Shown here: positions 55,087 to 62,190 of the stretch, one piece after another
Numbering within the stretch: position 1 is the first letter of the stretch
Layout: each line of letters opens with the position of its first letter
Origin: Mesorhizobium_K quangtriensis
GTDB lineage: Bacteria > Pseudomonadota > Alphaproteobacteria > Rhizobiales > Rhizobiaceae
Direction: 5' to 3'
DNA length: 64,000 bases
Assembly (NCBI RefSeq): GCF_040081925.1
Contig: NZ_JBEBMF010000003.1
Coordinates: 310,001 to 374,000, forward strand
Translations under genes and position numbers: made by a program
The notes under the pieces: model-generated
Seen by the model: only the letters and a program-made list of their open reading frames with translations
Database searches by the model: none
What the model was told of the DNA's origin: nothing

Positions 55087-55471
55087 GACGGCGACCAGCC
55101 TCGATCACTGCGTCATCCATGTCTCCGACTGGAACAAGGCCGTGCATTTCTATACGCGCGTCATTGGGGCGGAGGCTGTTCCGGCAAAGGGCGGTGGTTT
55201 CGTTTTTCGCCTGGGTTCTGAGCAACTCAACGTCCACGGGCCCGACAAGAAGGGCGATCCGCTTGCGCGTATCCCGGTCGCACCAGGAAACAGTGATCTC
55301 TGCTTCCGGTGGGATGGGCCGATTGAAGATGCAGTGCGCCATCTCGAAGACGAGGGCATCGCGATAGAGCTGGGTCCGATCGCACGTTATGGCGCTTTGG
55401 GTGATGGAACCAGCGTCTACTTCCGCGATCCCGATGGTTCACTCATGGAGTTCATCAGCTACTATGGATAA
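55079..55471 (+). CDS. VOC (glyoxalase) family protein inside the SUF operon
   Basis: This 130-residue single-domain vicinal-oxygen-chelate protein has SLDHCVIHVSDWNKAVHFY (about 7-25), FVFRLGSEQLNVHGP (about 43-57) and YFRDPDGSLMEFISYYG at the end. The metal ligands H, H and E are visible (DHCV, NVHG, MEFI). It may be a lyase or dioxygenase-like enzyme or an antibiotic-binding relative. It is not a known SUF component. ATG 55079 overlaps the sufD stop by 8 nt, and its stop overlaps the sufS ATG by 8 nt, so all three are translationally coupled. Confidence 0.85.
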   Translation: MARTATSLDHCVIHVSDWNKAVHFYTRVIGAEAVPAKGGGFVFRLGSEQLNVHGPDKKGDPLARIPVAPGNSDLCFRWDGPIEDAVRHLEDEGIAIELGPIARYGALGDGTSVYFRDPDGSLMEFISYYG

Positions 55472-56705
55472 GCTGGTCGAAACCGCCCCCTACGACGTCG
55501 AGGCGATCCGCCGCGACTTCCCGATCCTGTCGCGAGAGGTCTACGGCAAGCCGCTCGTCTATCTCGACAATGGCGCGTCTGCCCAGAAGCCTCAGGTCGT
55601 GCTTGACACCATCCAGCACGCCTATGCCAACGAATACGCCAATGTCCATCGCGGCCTGCATTTCCTTTCCAACGCCGCGACCGATGCCTACGAGAAGTCA
55701 CGCGAGACGGTACGCCGCTTCCTCAACGCGCCGTCCGTGGACAACATCGTCTTCACCTCCAACTCGACCGCCGCCATCAACACGGTCGCCTATGGGTTCG
55801 GCATGCCGAACATCGGCGCCGGCGACGAGATCGTCATCTCCATCCTCGAGCACCATTCCAACATCGTTCCCTGGCATTTCCTCAGGGAACGGCAGGGCGC
55901 GAAGCTGGTCTGGGTGCCGGTGGACGATCTGGGCGCCCTGCACATCGAGGAATTCGAAAAGCGCCTGACTGACCGCACGAAGCTTGTCGCCATCACGCAT
56001 ATGTCGAACGCGCTCGGCACCGTCACGCCCATCAAGCAGATCGTCGAGATCGCCCACGCGAAGGGTATCCCGGTGCTGGTCGATGGCAGCCAGAGCGCGG
56101 TCCATATGCCCGTGGACGTTCAGGACCTCGACTGCGACTTCTTCGTCTTCACCGGCCACAAGGTCTACGGCCCGTCTGGTATCGGCGTGCTGTACGGCAA
56201 GGCCGACATGCTGGAGCGCATGCGGCCATTCATGGGTGGTGGCGAGATGATCGAGGAGGTCACGGAAGAAAACGTCACCTACAACGCTCCGCCGCATCGC
56301 TTCGAAGCCGGCACACCGCCCATCGTCCAGGCCATCGGGCTCGGCGCTGCGCTCGAATACATGGAATCAGTCGGTCGCGACCGCATCGCCGCGCATGAGG
56401 CCGACCTGAAAGAGTACGCCCACGAGCGCCTGCGCTCAATCAACTCCCTGCGCATCTTCGGCGATGCGCCGGGCAAGGGCGCGATCGTCTCCTTCGAGCT
56501 TCAGGGCATCCATGCGCACGACGTGTCGATGGTCATCGACCGGCAGGGCGTCGCGGTCCGCGCCGGCACCCATTGCGCCCAACCGCTGTTGAAACGGTTT
56601 GGCGTAACCTCTACATGCAGGGCATCGTTCGGCATGTATAATACCCGCGCAGAAGTCGATGCGCTGGTCGAAGCGCTCGAAAAGGCGAGAAAGTTCTTCG
56701 GGTGA
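55464..56705 (+). CDS. sufS: Cysteine desulfurase SufS
   Basis: This 413-residue group II cysteine desulfurase is the sulfur donor to SufBC2D. It shows VYLDNGASAQKPQ (about 30-42), NEYANVHRGLHFLSN, HHSNIVPWHFL, the PLP lysine in FFVFTGHKVYGPSGIGVLYG and the active-site cysteine in VRAGTHCAQPLLKRFG (about 363-378). I chose ATG 55464 (MDKLVETAPYDVEAIRRDFP); the frame is open back to 55389 inside the VOC gene. The stop overlaps a possible GTG for sufT. Confidence 0.95.
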   Translation: MDKLVETAPYDVEAIRRDFPILSREVYGKPLVYLDNGASAQKPQVVLDTIQHAYANEYANVHRGLHFLSNAATDAYEKSRETVRRFLNAPSVDNIVFTSNSTAAINTVAYGFGMPNIGAGDEIVISILEHHSNIVPWHFLRERQGAKLVWVPVDDLGALHIEEFEKRLTDRTKLVAITHMSNALGTVTPIKQIVEIAHAKGIPVLVDGSQSAVHMPVDVQDLDCDFFVFTGHKVYGPSGIGVLYGKADMLERMRPFMGGGEMIEEVTEENVTYNAPPHRFEAGTPPIVQAIGLGAALEYMESVGRDRIAAHEADLKEYAHERLRSINSLRIFGDAPGKGAIVSFELQGIHAHDVSMVIDRQGVAVRAGTHCAQPLLKRFGVTSTCRASFGMYNTRAEVDALVEALEKARKFFG

Positions 56706-56710
56706 AAGCG

Positions 56711-57124
56711 ATGGAAGACACGAAGGTCCCGACCGATACGGGTGACGCAGCCGCTGGCGAGCCTGTTGTCGCGGGAGCGTCCGCGCCCGCTCAGGTGTCG
56801 GCGATCCCCGCCGAGGAACTGGCGCGCCTCACCGACGACATCGTCGGTGCGCTGAAGACTGTCTATGACCCGGAAATCCCCGCCGACATCTACGAACTCG
56901 GTCTGATCTACAAGATCGACATCGAGGACGACCGCATGGTCAAGATCCAGATGACGCTCACCGCCCCCGGCTGCCCCGTCGCCGGCGAGATGCCCGGCTG
57001 GGTCCAGAATGCGGTGAGCGCGGTGGAAGGCGTCTCCGACGTCGATGTCGAGATGGTCTTCGACCCGCCCTGGACCCCCGACCGCATGTCGGAAGAGGCC
57101 CAGGTCGCGGTGGGGTGGTATTGA
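56711..57124 (+). CDS. sufT: Fe-S assembly/maturation protein SufT (DUF59)
   Basis: This protein of about 137 residues has an N-terminal Ala/Pro-rich leader and a C-terminal DUF59 (MIP18-like) domain with VYDPEIPADIYELGLIYKIDI (about 56), TLTAPGCPVAGEMPGWV (about 89-105, with the conserved cysteine) and VFDPPWTPDRM. SufT promotes Fe-S protein maturation. ATG 56711 was chosen; GTG 56702, overlapping the sufS stop, is in frame. Its last 30 nt are part of a 31-bp direct repeat that recurs at 57629, behind an inserted gene. Confidence 0.9.
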   Translation: MEDTKVPTDTGDAAAGEPVVAGASAPAQVSAIPAEELARLTDDIVGALKTVYDPEIPADIYELGLIYKIDIEDDRMVKIQMTLTAPGCPVAGEMPGWVQNAVSAVEGVSDVDVEMVFDPPWTPDRMSEEAQVAVGWY

Positions 57125-57125
57125 A
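57095..57125 (+). repeat. 31-bp direct repeat, copy 1 (sufT 3' end)
   Basis: These 31 nt end with the sufT stop and one further A. They are identical to 57629-57659. They include the GGTGGGGTGG that acts as ribosome site for the TTG start of the inserted gene. Confidence 0.9.
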
Positions 57126-57597
57126 TAAGCCTCATATGGAAATCCTCGGCGAGATTTTTACTCGCTGGAGGGATCACAATGAAGCGCTAGGGTTGGCTTC
57201 CGACTACGATCGTTTTCTTGGCCAATTGCCGGAAGATGTCGTCAACGTCATCGCAGTCGAATGCCTCTTCGGCGAGATGCTGAACGGCGGCTTCGATGTC
57301 TATTTCTCGAACTCCGGCGGGCACACCATCGGCGATGCTATTCGCGGCATGATAGCAATGGGGCTGGCGGAGTACGCGGAGATCGCACGTGAAGCGCTCG
57401 CCGTGATGGGAGATAAATTCGTCATGGATCGCGCGGAACGGTGCGACCGGATGTATGCCGACACACCGGGTTACGGATCGACAGACATCTTCGATCATCT
57501 GGATGACCGGTTCTACGACCTGGAGGCGGCTGACAGCAAATACTCAGCCACTATCGAAGAATACGCTGTCAACGCATTGAGACGCTATCAAAACTGA
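57121..57597 (+). CDS. DUF4375 (DMP19)-like protein inserted behind sufT
   Basis: This protein of about 158 residues has central features matching the DUF4375/DMP19 family as I know it: VVNVIAVECLFGEMLNGGFD, VYFSNSGGHTIGD and ADTPGY, then a C-terminal FYDLEAADSKYSATIEEYAV. DMP19 of Neisseria is a DNA mimic; other members occur as stand-alone immunity-like genes. The start is TTG 57121, overlapping the sufT stop (TTGA), with GGTGGGGTGG from sufT's tail as ribosome site; ATG 57136 is an alternative without one. The base composition is less GC-biased than sufT. A copy of the sufT tail follows, so this appears to be an inserted unit of 534 bp. Confidence 0.78.
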   Translation: MNKPHMEILGEIFTRWRDHNEALGLASDYDRFLGQLPEDVVNVIAVECLFGEMLNGGFDVYFSNSGGHTIGDAIRGMIAMGLAEYAEIAREALAVMGDKFVMDRAERCDRMYADTPGYGSTDIFDHLDDRFYDLEAADSKYSATIEEYAVNALRRYQN

Positions 57598-57628
57598 TGG
57601 AGTGTTGAGTCGGCAAGACGCCCGACTG

Positions 57629-57659
57629 GAGGCCCAGGTCGCGGTGGGGTGGTATTGAA
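57629..57659 (+). repeat. 31-bp direct repeat, copy 2 (displaced sufT 3' end)
   Basis: This is identical to 57095-57125, 534 bp downstream. It restores EAQVAVGWY and the stop in frame, but without the rest of sufT. It directly precedes the operon terminator (57672), the position the original sufT end would have had. Confidence 0.9.
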
Positions 57660-57671
57660 CCCTTGAAGGCG

Positions 57672-57705
57672 GCGTCCCGTCGTATGTGACGGGACGCGCG
57701 TTTTT
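57672..57705 (+). terminator. Rho-independent terminator of the SUF operon
   Basis: GCGTCCCGTC (57672-57681) and GACGGGACGC (57688-57697) form a perfect 10-bp GC-rich stem with a 6-nt loop, followed by GCGTTTTT. It lies just behind the displaced sufT tail, and 3 nt before the convergent EF-hand gene's stop. Confidence 0.85.
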
Positions 57706-57708
57706 GGA

Positions 57709-58200
57709 TTAATCCTGCATCATCTGTTCGAAGCGCTTGCCGTGCCCGCGCGGACCGTGATCGTCCGCCCGGCCACCCTTGCGGAAGTCCTTGCCGGCCC
57801 GCATCTCGCGCCGGTCCAGTTGGCCGTCGTCATTGGCGTCGAGCAGCGCGAAGCGCTTTGCCTTGTGCTTCTCGATCTCTTCGAGCGTGACCTTTCCGTC
57901 GCGGTTGAAATCGAATCTTCGCTCCATCCGGTCGGCTGTTCTTTTCACAAGCTGCGCCAGTGCATGGGCCTCGATCTCCGCGCGGGAAAGGATGCCGTCG
58001 CCATCGGTGTCGGCGGCTTTCAGGTCCTCCATCCGCGAGAACTTGTCGAGGTCGATCGGCTCCCTGTCGAACTTGCCGTTCTGGGAACCGGCTGGTGCTT
58101 CTACAGAAGGTTGTGCCACGTCATCGGTGGATTGGGCGAAAGAATATCCGCCGGAGATCGCAACGGACGATGCCGCGAGGACAATGATGAGTTTTCGCAT
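57709..58200 (-). CDS. Secreted EF-hand calcium-binding protein
   Basis: This 163-residue protein has a signal peptide (MRKLIIVLAASSVAISGGYS, cleavage near FAQ, residue 23) and three canonical EF-hand loops: DTDGDGILSRAE, DFNRDGKVTLEE and DANDDGQLDRRE, each with D at positions 1, 3 and 5 and E at 12. A Gly/His/Arg-rich tail follows. It is probably a periplasmic calcium binder. ATG 58200 has GGAG 8 nt upstream; the frame is open to 58269. It is convergent with the SUF operon. Confidence 0.88.
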   Translation of the reverse strand: MRKLIIVLAASSVAISGGYSFAQSTDDVAQPSVEAPAGSQNGKFDREPIDLDKFSRMEDLKAADTDGDGILSRAEIEAHALAQLVKRTADRMERRFDFNRDGKVTLEEIEKHKAKRFALLDANDDGQLDRREMRAGKDFRKGGRADDHGPRGHGKRFEQMMQD

Positions 58201-58349
58201 CTTTTTTACTCCATTTATTGACTGCATGTGAGTGCCGTCGAACACAACGCGGAGTATCCAGTTGAGCAAATGAACTGAAAATGAATACCACGATTAAACA
58301 TCAGCAATGTCGAATTTGCCACAAGATTATCTCTGCCTATATCCCTCCG

Positions 58350-58499
58350 ATGCAGAGAGAATTCACGGGTATTGCAATCGGCACGGTCATTGGCGTCAGC
58401 ATAGGCCTGGCGTTCGACAACATCGTATTGGGTATCGGCGTCGGCATCGCGATAGCGATCGCGGCGGGCTTGGTATTTCGATCATCGGGAACTCGATGA
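58350..58499 (+). CDS. Small glycine-rich membrane protein
   Basis: This protein of about 49 residues starts MQREFTGIAIGTVIGVSIG and consists of two short hydrophobic helices (about 6-22 and 26-43) and a polar end FRSSGTR. The glycine spacing is of the glycine-zipper kind. The start is uncertain: ATG 58281 is in frame and adds 23 residues with CRICHK, but has no better ribosome site. The protein lies between the EF-hand gene (divergent) and the DUF1236 gene (convergent). Function unknown. Confidence 0.55.
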   Translation: MQREFTGIAIGTVIGVSIGLAFDNIVLGIGVGIAIAIAAGLVFRSSGTR

Positions 58500-58513
58500 G
58501 GAGTGCCGACAAC

Positions 58514-58540
58514 AGGAGGGGCGCTTGACGTGCCCCTCCT
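58514..58540. terminator. Convergent hairpin between 58499 and DUF1236 gene
   Basis: AGGAGGGGC (58514-58522) and GCCCCTCCT (58532-58540) form a 9-bp stem with a 9-nt loop, placed between two convergent genes. It probably ends both transcripts, although the T run is weak. Confidence 0.6.
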
Positions 58541-58557
58541 TCGTCGCGTTAAACGCG

Positions 58558-58878
58558 TTATTCGAGAATGTAGACGACCTGCCTGGTCGCCGGATCGATC
58601 AGGGCGGTCCGCCCGTCCACCACGACATACTCGTAGCTCCTGTCCGGCAGGGTGTTTTCCTGCAGTGCGCCGGGCTTGAAGACGTCGGGAATGACCGCGC
58701 CCAGCACCAGTTCGAAATTTGACGGCCGTTCAACGACCTCGACTGGATGTGCTTTGACGTATTCCCTTACGATCACTTCTTCTTCCGGGGTGATGATCAC
58801 CGTATCCTGTGCGTGAGCGGCGAAAGCGCCGCCTGCCGCTATGACGCTGGCGGTAATGAGGGTGCGAAGCGTGTTCAT
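58558..58878 (-). CDS. DUF1236 family secreted protein
   Basis: This 106-residue protein has a signal peptide (MNTLRTLITASVIAAGGAFA, then AHA-QD near residue 24). The mature part has the DUF1236 pattern: EEEVIVREYVKAHPVEVVER, GAVIPDVFKPG, and YEYVVVDGRTALIDPATRQVVYIL at the end. This family is common in Rhizobiales and has no known function. ATG 58878 has GGAGAATGAA upstream; the frame is open to 59043. Confidence 0.87.
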   Translation of the reverse strand: MNTLRTLITASVIAAGGAFAAHAQDTVIITPEEEVIVREYVKAHPVEVVERPSNFELVLGAVIPDVFKPGALQENTLPDRSYEYVVVDGRTALIDPATRQVVYILE

Positions 58879-59099
58879 TTCATTCTCCAATTCTGCTCTC
58901 GCACCATGCAGCCGATGTGACGCCTGGTGCTTTGTCCGCCCGGCAATGAAAGCGGAACGGAGCGCGTTGGTTCCCCAGAGTTGAAAAGTGTAACAGCCGG
59001 TAACGTTGCCGCATGGCTTGCAGCGGATGGGCATTGTCACCATTTTAGAGTATCACGAAACATTCTCCGGGCCTGGAACCCGTTGTTTTGGAGACTGAC

Positions 59100-59486
59100 A
59101 TGGGCCGTTTCACTGTCATTTCGATGACCGACGCCGCGTCCGAGCGCGTAAACGAGATCGTCGCCGCCCGCGAGGACGCGATGGGCATTCGCCTCGGCAT
59201 CAAGAAGGGCGGTTGCGCCGGCATGGAATATACCGTTGATCTCGTGACCGAGCCCAAGACAGGCGACGATCATGTCGAGCGCAACGGCGCTCATGTGTGG
59301 GTTGCACCGGAAGCCGCGCTGTTCCTCCTCGGCACCGAGATGGATTTCGAGAAGACGACGCTGCGCACCGGCTTCACTTTCCGCAATCCCAACCAGAGCT
59401 CCGCCTGCGGCTGCGGCGAATCCGTCGAGCTCAAGCCCGCCGACCTCAAGGCGCTCGCCGAGGCGAGGGCTGCGAGCGCGGCCTGA
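59100..59486 (+). CDS. sufA: Fe-S cluster carrier protein SufA (A-type)
   Basis: This 128-residue A-type carrier delivers clusters to target proteins. The three conserved cysteines are in IKKGGCAGMEY (about 36-46) and SACGCGESVEL (about 101-111). It starts MGRFTVISMTDAA with GGAG 6 nt upstream; TTG 59088 would add four residues. It lies 1.4 kb behind the SUF operon terminator, so it has its own promoter. Its last 87 nt are repeated with silent changes at 59965-60051. Confidence 0.94.
   Translation: MGRFTVISMTDAASERVNEIVAAREDAMGIRLGIKKGGCAGMEYTVDLVTEPKTGDDHVERNGAHVWVAPEAALFLLGTEMDFEKTTLRTGFTFRNPNQSSACGCGESVELKPADLKALAEARAASAA
59400..59486 (+). repeat. sufA 3' end, copy 1 (in the intact gene)
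   Basis: These are the last 28 codons and stop of sufA. They pair with 59965-60051, offset 565 bp, with no gaps in the alignment. Confidence 0.9.
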
Positions 59487-59900
59487 GTGGCCGCCGCATC
59501 ATTGCGTGAACGTTTGCGAGTTCCTGCTTGGCTCGCTTTCTGCGTGTTGTCAGTATGCACCGTTGTCTGGATAGGTCCGCTTGACGACATTCCGGCCGGA
59601 GTCGTCTTTTTTCTCGGCCTGTCCGCTGCTTTTGCCCTGCTCCTTGAACTTGGCTGGACGATCAAATTGTACACCCGCGAAATCTACTCGTGGGATGCCA
59701 ACCGGGCGATGTCAAAGAAAACGCCGCTTTCGATCAATGTCGCGATTATTCTATATTTGTCGGTGACGATCTTTGTTCTCCGAAGTTTTTTGCTCAGCAG
59801 GCCGCTTGAGCCTTTGGATGCGCGATATGCACTTTTGGCGCTGGGGGCCTTGTTAGGGGCGCTTGTTTACACGGCGGCGAGAAAAGTGCGCGTTGAATAG
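59487..59900 (+). CDS. Hypothetical four-helix membrane protein inserted behind sufA
   Basis: This 137-residue protein has four hydrophobic helices at about residues 13-31, 37-56, 83-101 and 113-131. The charged loop between helices 2 and 3 has YTREIYSWDANRAMSKKT. The start is GTG 59487 directly after the sufA stop, so it is translationally coupled. I do not recognise the family. It is followed after 64 nt by a recoded copy of the sufA 3' end, so it appears to be the cargo of an inserted unit of 565 bp. Confidence 0.65.
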   Translation: MAAASLRERLRVPAWLAFCVLSVCTVVWIGPLDDIPAGVVFFLGLSAAFALLLELGWTIKLYTREIYSWDANRAMSKKTPLSINVAIILYLSVTIFVLRSFLLSRPLEPLDARYALLALGALLGALVYTAARKVRVE

Positions 59901-59964
59901 TAGTATTAGTCGTACGCCGGCGGCAACGGCATATGATGCGACGGGGTCATCTTGTCCCTCATGC

Positions 59965-60051
59965 TCAGCCTGCGGCTGCGGCGAGTCCGTCGAACTCAAG
60001 CCCGCTGACCTAAAGGCGCTCGCCGAGGCCCGCGCGGCCAGCGCGGCCTGA
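59965..60051 (+). repeat. sufA 3' end, copy 2 (recoded, displaced)
   Basis: This codes exactly the same 28 residues plus stop as 59400-59486. The two differ at 10 of 87 nt in nine codons, all silent, including AGG versus CGC for arginine. The upstream two-thirds of sufA is absent. The pattern shows both copies evolved under protein-level constraint before they came together, as expected for a tail from a related strain. Confidence 0.92.
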
Positions 60052-60060
60052 AAGTTCCAC

Positions 60061-60775
60061 TCAACTCTGTCCCAGCCTGCCGCCGCCTGTCAGGGCGCCA
60101 TAGTCTGTGCGGTGCACCCAAATGTCTTCGGACCCCGGCGGGTGTCGGTACGCCTATGGTTTCGAAAAAATAGCGTACCAGACCGGCCTCGCTCGCGATT
60201 TCATAGGAATGAACGTCAACCGTCGGAAATGCCTGGCAAAACAGCTCGAGTTGGCGTTCGTATTCGAACCATACGCTGAAAGCCTCGAGGAACTGATCGA
60301 ACGACCCGTTCCACTTTTCTCGCCTGATCAATTCCGCGAAGAGTGAGCGCGCAAAATCCACCTTGTCGCGAAACCAGACGACCACGCGGACATCGAACCC
60401 GGCGAGCACTGTGGCAACGGTCTGGACATATCGCTTTCGCCTGTCCCAATAGTCACCGACATCGGAAAAATCGAACATGTCGGCGCCGTCGATATGACGG
60501 TAGATCGGCTCCGCACTGATTAGCAGTGTGTCGTCGTCCTTTCCGAGCGACGCCGCGTGGTCGATGAATGACGCAGACCTTTCAAGCTCCCGCCGATCTG
60601 TGCAGGTCAGCCCGTGCGACCATTCATGGTGCGGCATGCGATTGCTGTAGACCGGGCCGCCGGCAGGGTAGACCAGTCCCCGTTCCCGAAGCCATTCCCG
60701 GTTGACCGCCAACGCCTTCTGGATGCTTGTCGTTCCGGTCTTGTGGGTACCGATATGCAGGATCAGCTTTCGCAT
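60061..60775 (-). pseudogene. Sulfotransferase-family gene with a 1-nt frameshift near its 3' end
   Basis: It begins MRKLILHIGTHKTGTTSIQK, with the PAPS-binding GTHKTGTTS loop (about 8-16), and continues with LLISAEPIYRH and VVVWFRDKVDFARSLFAELI (about 130-149). At a CCCC run (60133-60136) the frame changes: the current frame runs on as Arg/Pro-rich text to 59996, antisense through the displaced sufA tail. Dropping one C gives PAGSEDIWVHRTDYG and LTGGGRLGQS with a stop at 60061, a far more natural end. I infer a one-base insertion. The gene lies between two copies of the sufA tail. Confidence 0.65.
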
Positions 60776-60846
60776 TGCCGCACCCTAGACCGCATGTTGC
60801 TGGCGCGAAACGACCTCTGCCCCTCGCTTGGTCGTTGCCGTTGCAC

Positions 60847-60900
60847 TCCGTCGAAAATGAAATCCGCTGACCTCAAGGCGCTTGCCGAGGTCCGGTGCGC
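60847..60900 (+). repeat. sufA 3' end, copy 3 (decayed)
   Basis: TCCGTCGAA (60847) and GCTGACCTCAAGGCGCTTGCC (from 60866; 20-nt match shown in part) repeat the sufA tail. There is one extra base between the two blocks, and non-silent changes follow (VRCATR instead of ARAASA). It is closer to copy 2 than to copy 1 in the GCTGAC codons. It lies just past the sulfotransferase gene and marks an older displacement. Confidence 0.75.
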
Positions 60901-60936
60901 CACACGGCAGGTTCGGACTAGAGCGGATGAACAAAG

Positions 60937-61230
60937 CTATTCGTAATTCAGACTACTTATCAGAACACGCGCCATCGACTTCAATGATATCGAGCCATCG
61001 CGTACCTCGAAAGGCGTAATATCCATCGTGTCGGTCATAAACGCTGACATGCTTTCGAGATAGGCTGGCGTCCATGGATTTTCGATTTCTAGTTCGCCCT
61101 TCTCTGCAGCGGCAGACATGTCACGGACCCAATCGATGAAATCGTCCAAAGTTTCGATTTTATCGATGCGGTCGAAAAGGATATCGAATGGAGCGTCATC
61201 TTCCATTTCCTCGCCCGTTGTTGATGTCAC
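60937..61230 (-). CDS. Small acidic protein resembling DUF7660 (immunity-like)
   Basis: This protein of about 97 residues is strongly acidic, with IDKIETLDDFIDWVRDMSAA (about 20-39), ENPWTPAYLESMSAFMTD (about 47-64) and a C-terminal LKSMARVLISSLNYE. The pattern of a DDFxxWVxxL helix followed by EN-W-x-x-YLESMxAW resembles DUF7660-type single-domain proteins, which I associate with immunity-like roles; this is an uncertain match. The start is GTG 61230, just behind the GFA stop, with GTGGAATAAA as spacing; ATG 61266 inside the GFA gene is an alternative. It lies beside copy 3 of the sufA tail. Confidence 0.65.
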   Translation of the reverse strand: MTSTTGEEMEDDAPFDILFDRIDKIETLDDFIDWVRDMSAAAEKGELEIENPWTPAYLESMSAFMTDTMDITPFEVRDGSISLKSMARVLISSLNYE

Positions 61231-61232
61231 TT

Positions 61233-61730
61233 TTATTCCACCCACATCTTCGTCCGTTTGTGCCATTCGGCGATTGATTCCTCCGGATAGAGATCGAAGG
61301 CTTTGTCGCCCCTTCTTATATCCGGCTCGACCCAGTTTGCCTTGTACTTCAGCATGATGTGCACGCGATGCTTCGGTTTCGGCAAGTCGCTGTCGATGGC
61401 CGACGCAAACGGGTGCACCAGGTCCGGCCATGTCGGATCATAGAGCCACAGCGCGGAGCCGCATTTCCGGCAATAGTTGCGCTCGCCGGTCGATGTCTCG
61501 CAATGCGGCCGCTCGTCGTCCTGGATTTCGGCCCGATAAACGCCGATCGAACGCTTGCCCTTGATCTTCAGCGTCTCGGAAATCGCGCCGAGGTTGATCG
61601 CATACCCGCCGCCGCCCTGCTGCTTGCGGCAGATCGAGCAGTAGCAGAGCATGAACGGTGCGGGCGTATGGCTCTCGACCTCGAAGCTGACAGCGCCACA
61701 GTGGCACGATCCCTTGAGCAGCACGGGCAT
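61233..61730 (-). CDS. GFA family zinc-binding protein
   Basis: This 165-residue protein of the glutathione-dependent formaldehyde-activating (GFA) fold has the zinc cysteines in GSCHCGAVSFEV (about 7-18), CYCSICRKQQGG (about 29-40) and YCRKCGSALWLYD (about 87-99). Most members are not true formaldehyde-activating enzymes. ATG 61730 (MPVLLKGSCHCG) has GGAG 8 nt upstream; the frame is open to 61901. The small acidic gene at 60937 follows directly downstream. Confidence 0.88.
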   Translation of the reverse strand: MPVLLKGSCHCGAVSFEVESHTPAPFMLCYCSICRKQQGGGGYAINLGAISETLKIKGKRSIGVYRAEIQDDERPHCETSTGERNYCRKCGSALWLYDPTWPDLVHPFASAIDSDLPKPKHRVHIMLKYKANWVEPDIRRGDKAFDLYPEESIAEWHKRTKMWVE

Positions 61731-61827
61731 GCGGTAAACTCCACGCGTGAGAACGATGTCAGCAGCATATGGGGCAGGGGCGGGGCCAGGCAATGACAGG
61801 TGCTGCGGCTGCTGCCATACTCCCTCG

Positions 61828-62190
61828 ATGGACAATGATCGCATCCACGAACTCCTCGCCGGCGTCGGGCCGGTGAGCATCCGAAAAATGTTCGGCGGCA
61901 AGAGTATCTACCGCGACGGCTTGATCTTCGCGATCGACCTCGACGACGAATTGATGTTCAAGGCCGACGAGACTTCCGTACCGGACTTCTTGGCCGCCGG
62001 CTGCCGGCAATGGGTCTACACCCATTCCAAAACCGGCAGGGTCACCCCGATGCCCTATTGGAGCATCCCTGACGAAGCGCTCGACGATCCCGACGAGATG
62101 ACACCGTGGGCGCGCAAGGCGATTGAGGCTTCGGTCCGGGTCGAGGCCGTTAGGGTCCCAAAAAGAAAAACGAAGCGAAAAAAGGCATAA
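61828..62190 (+). CDS. TfoX N-terminal domain protein
   Basis: This 120-residue protein has the TfoX-N fold: ELLAGVGPVSIRKMFGGKSI (about 8-27), YRDGLIFAIDLDDELMFKAD (about 28-47) and TPMPYWSIPDEALDDPDEM, with a Lys/Arg-rich tail (KRKTKRKK). TfoX-N proteins are small and mostly uncharacterised; the competence regulator TfoX/Sxy is the namesake. ATG 61828 (MDNDRIHELL) was chosen; the frame is open back to 61747. It ends adjacent to the convergent psuG. Confidence 0.85.
   Translation: MDNDRIHELLAGVGPVSIRKMFGGKSIYRDGLIFAIDLDDELMFKADETSVPDFLAAGCRQWVYTHSKTGRVTPMPYWSIPDEALDDPDEMTPWARKAIEASVRVEAVRVPKRKTKRKKA

Noticed and set aside
59863..60051. 62-residue frame ending in SufA-like sequence
   Set aside because: Only the displaced 87-nt sufA tail is SufA-like; the upstream part is unrelated and has no ribosome site, so it is treated as a repeat, not a gene.
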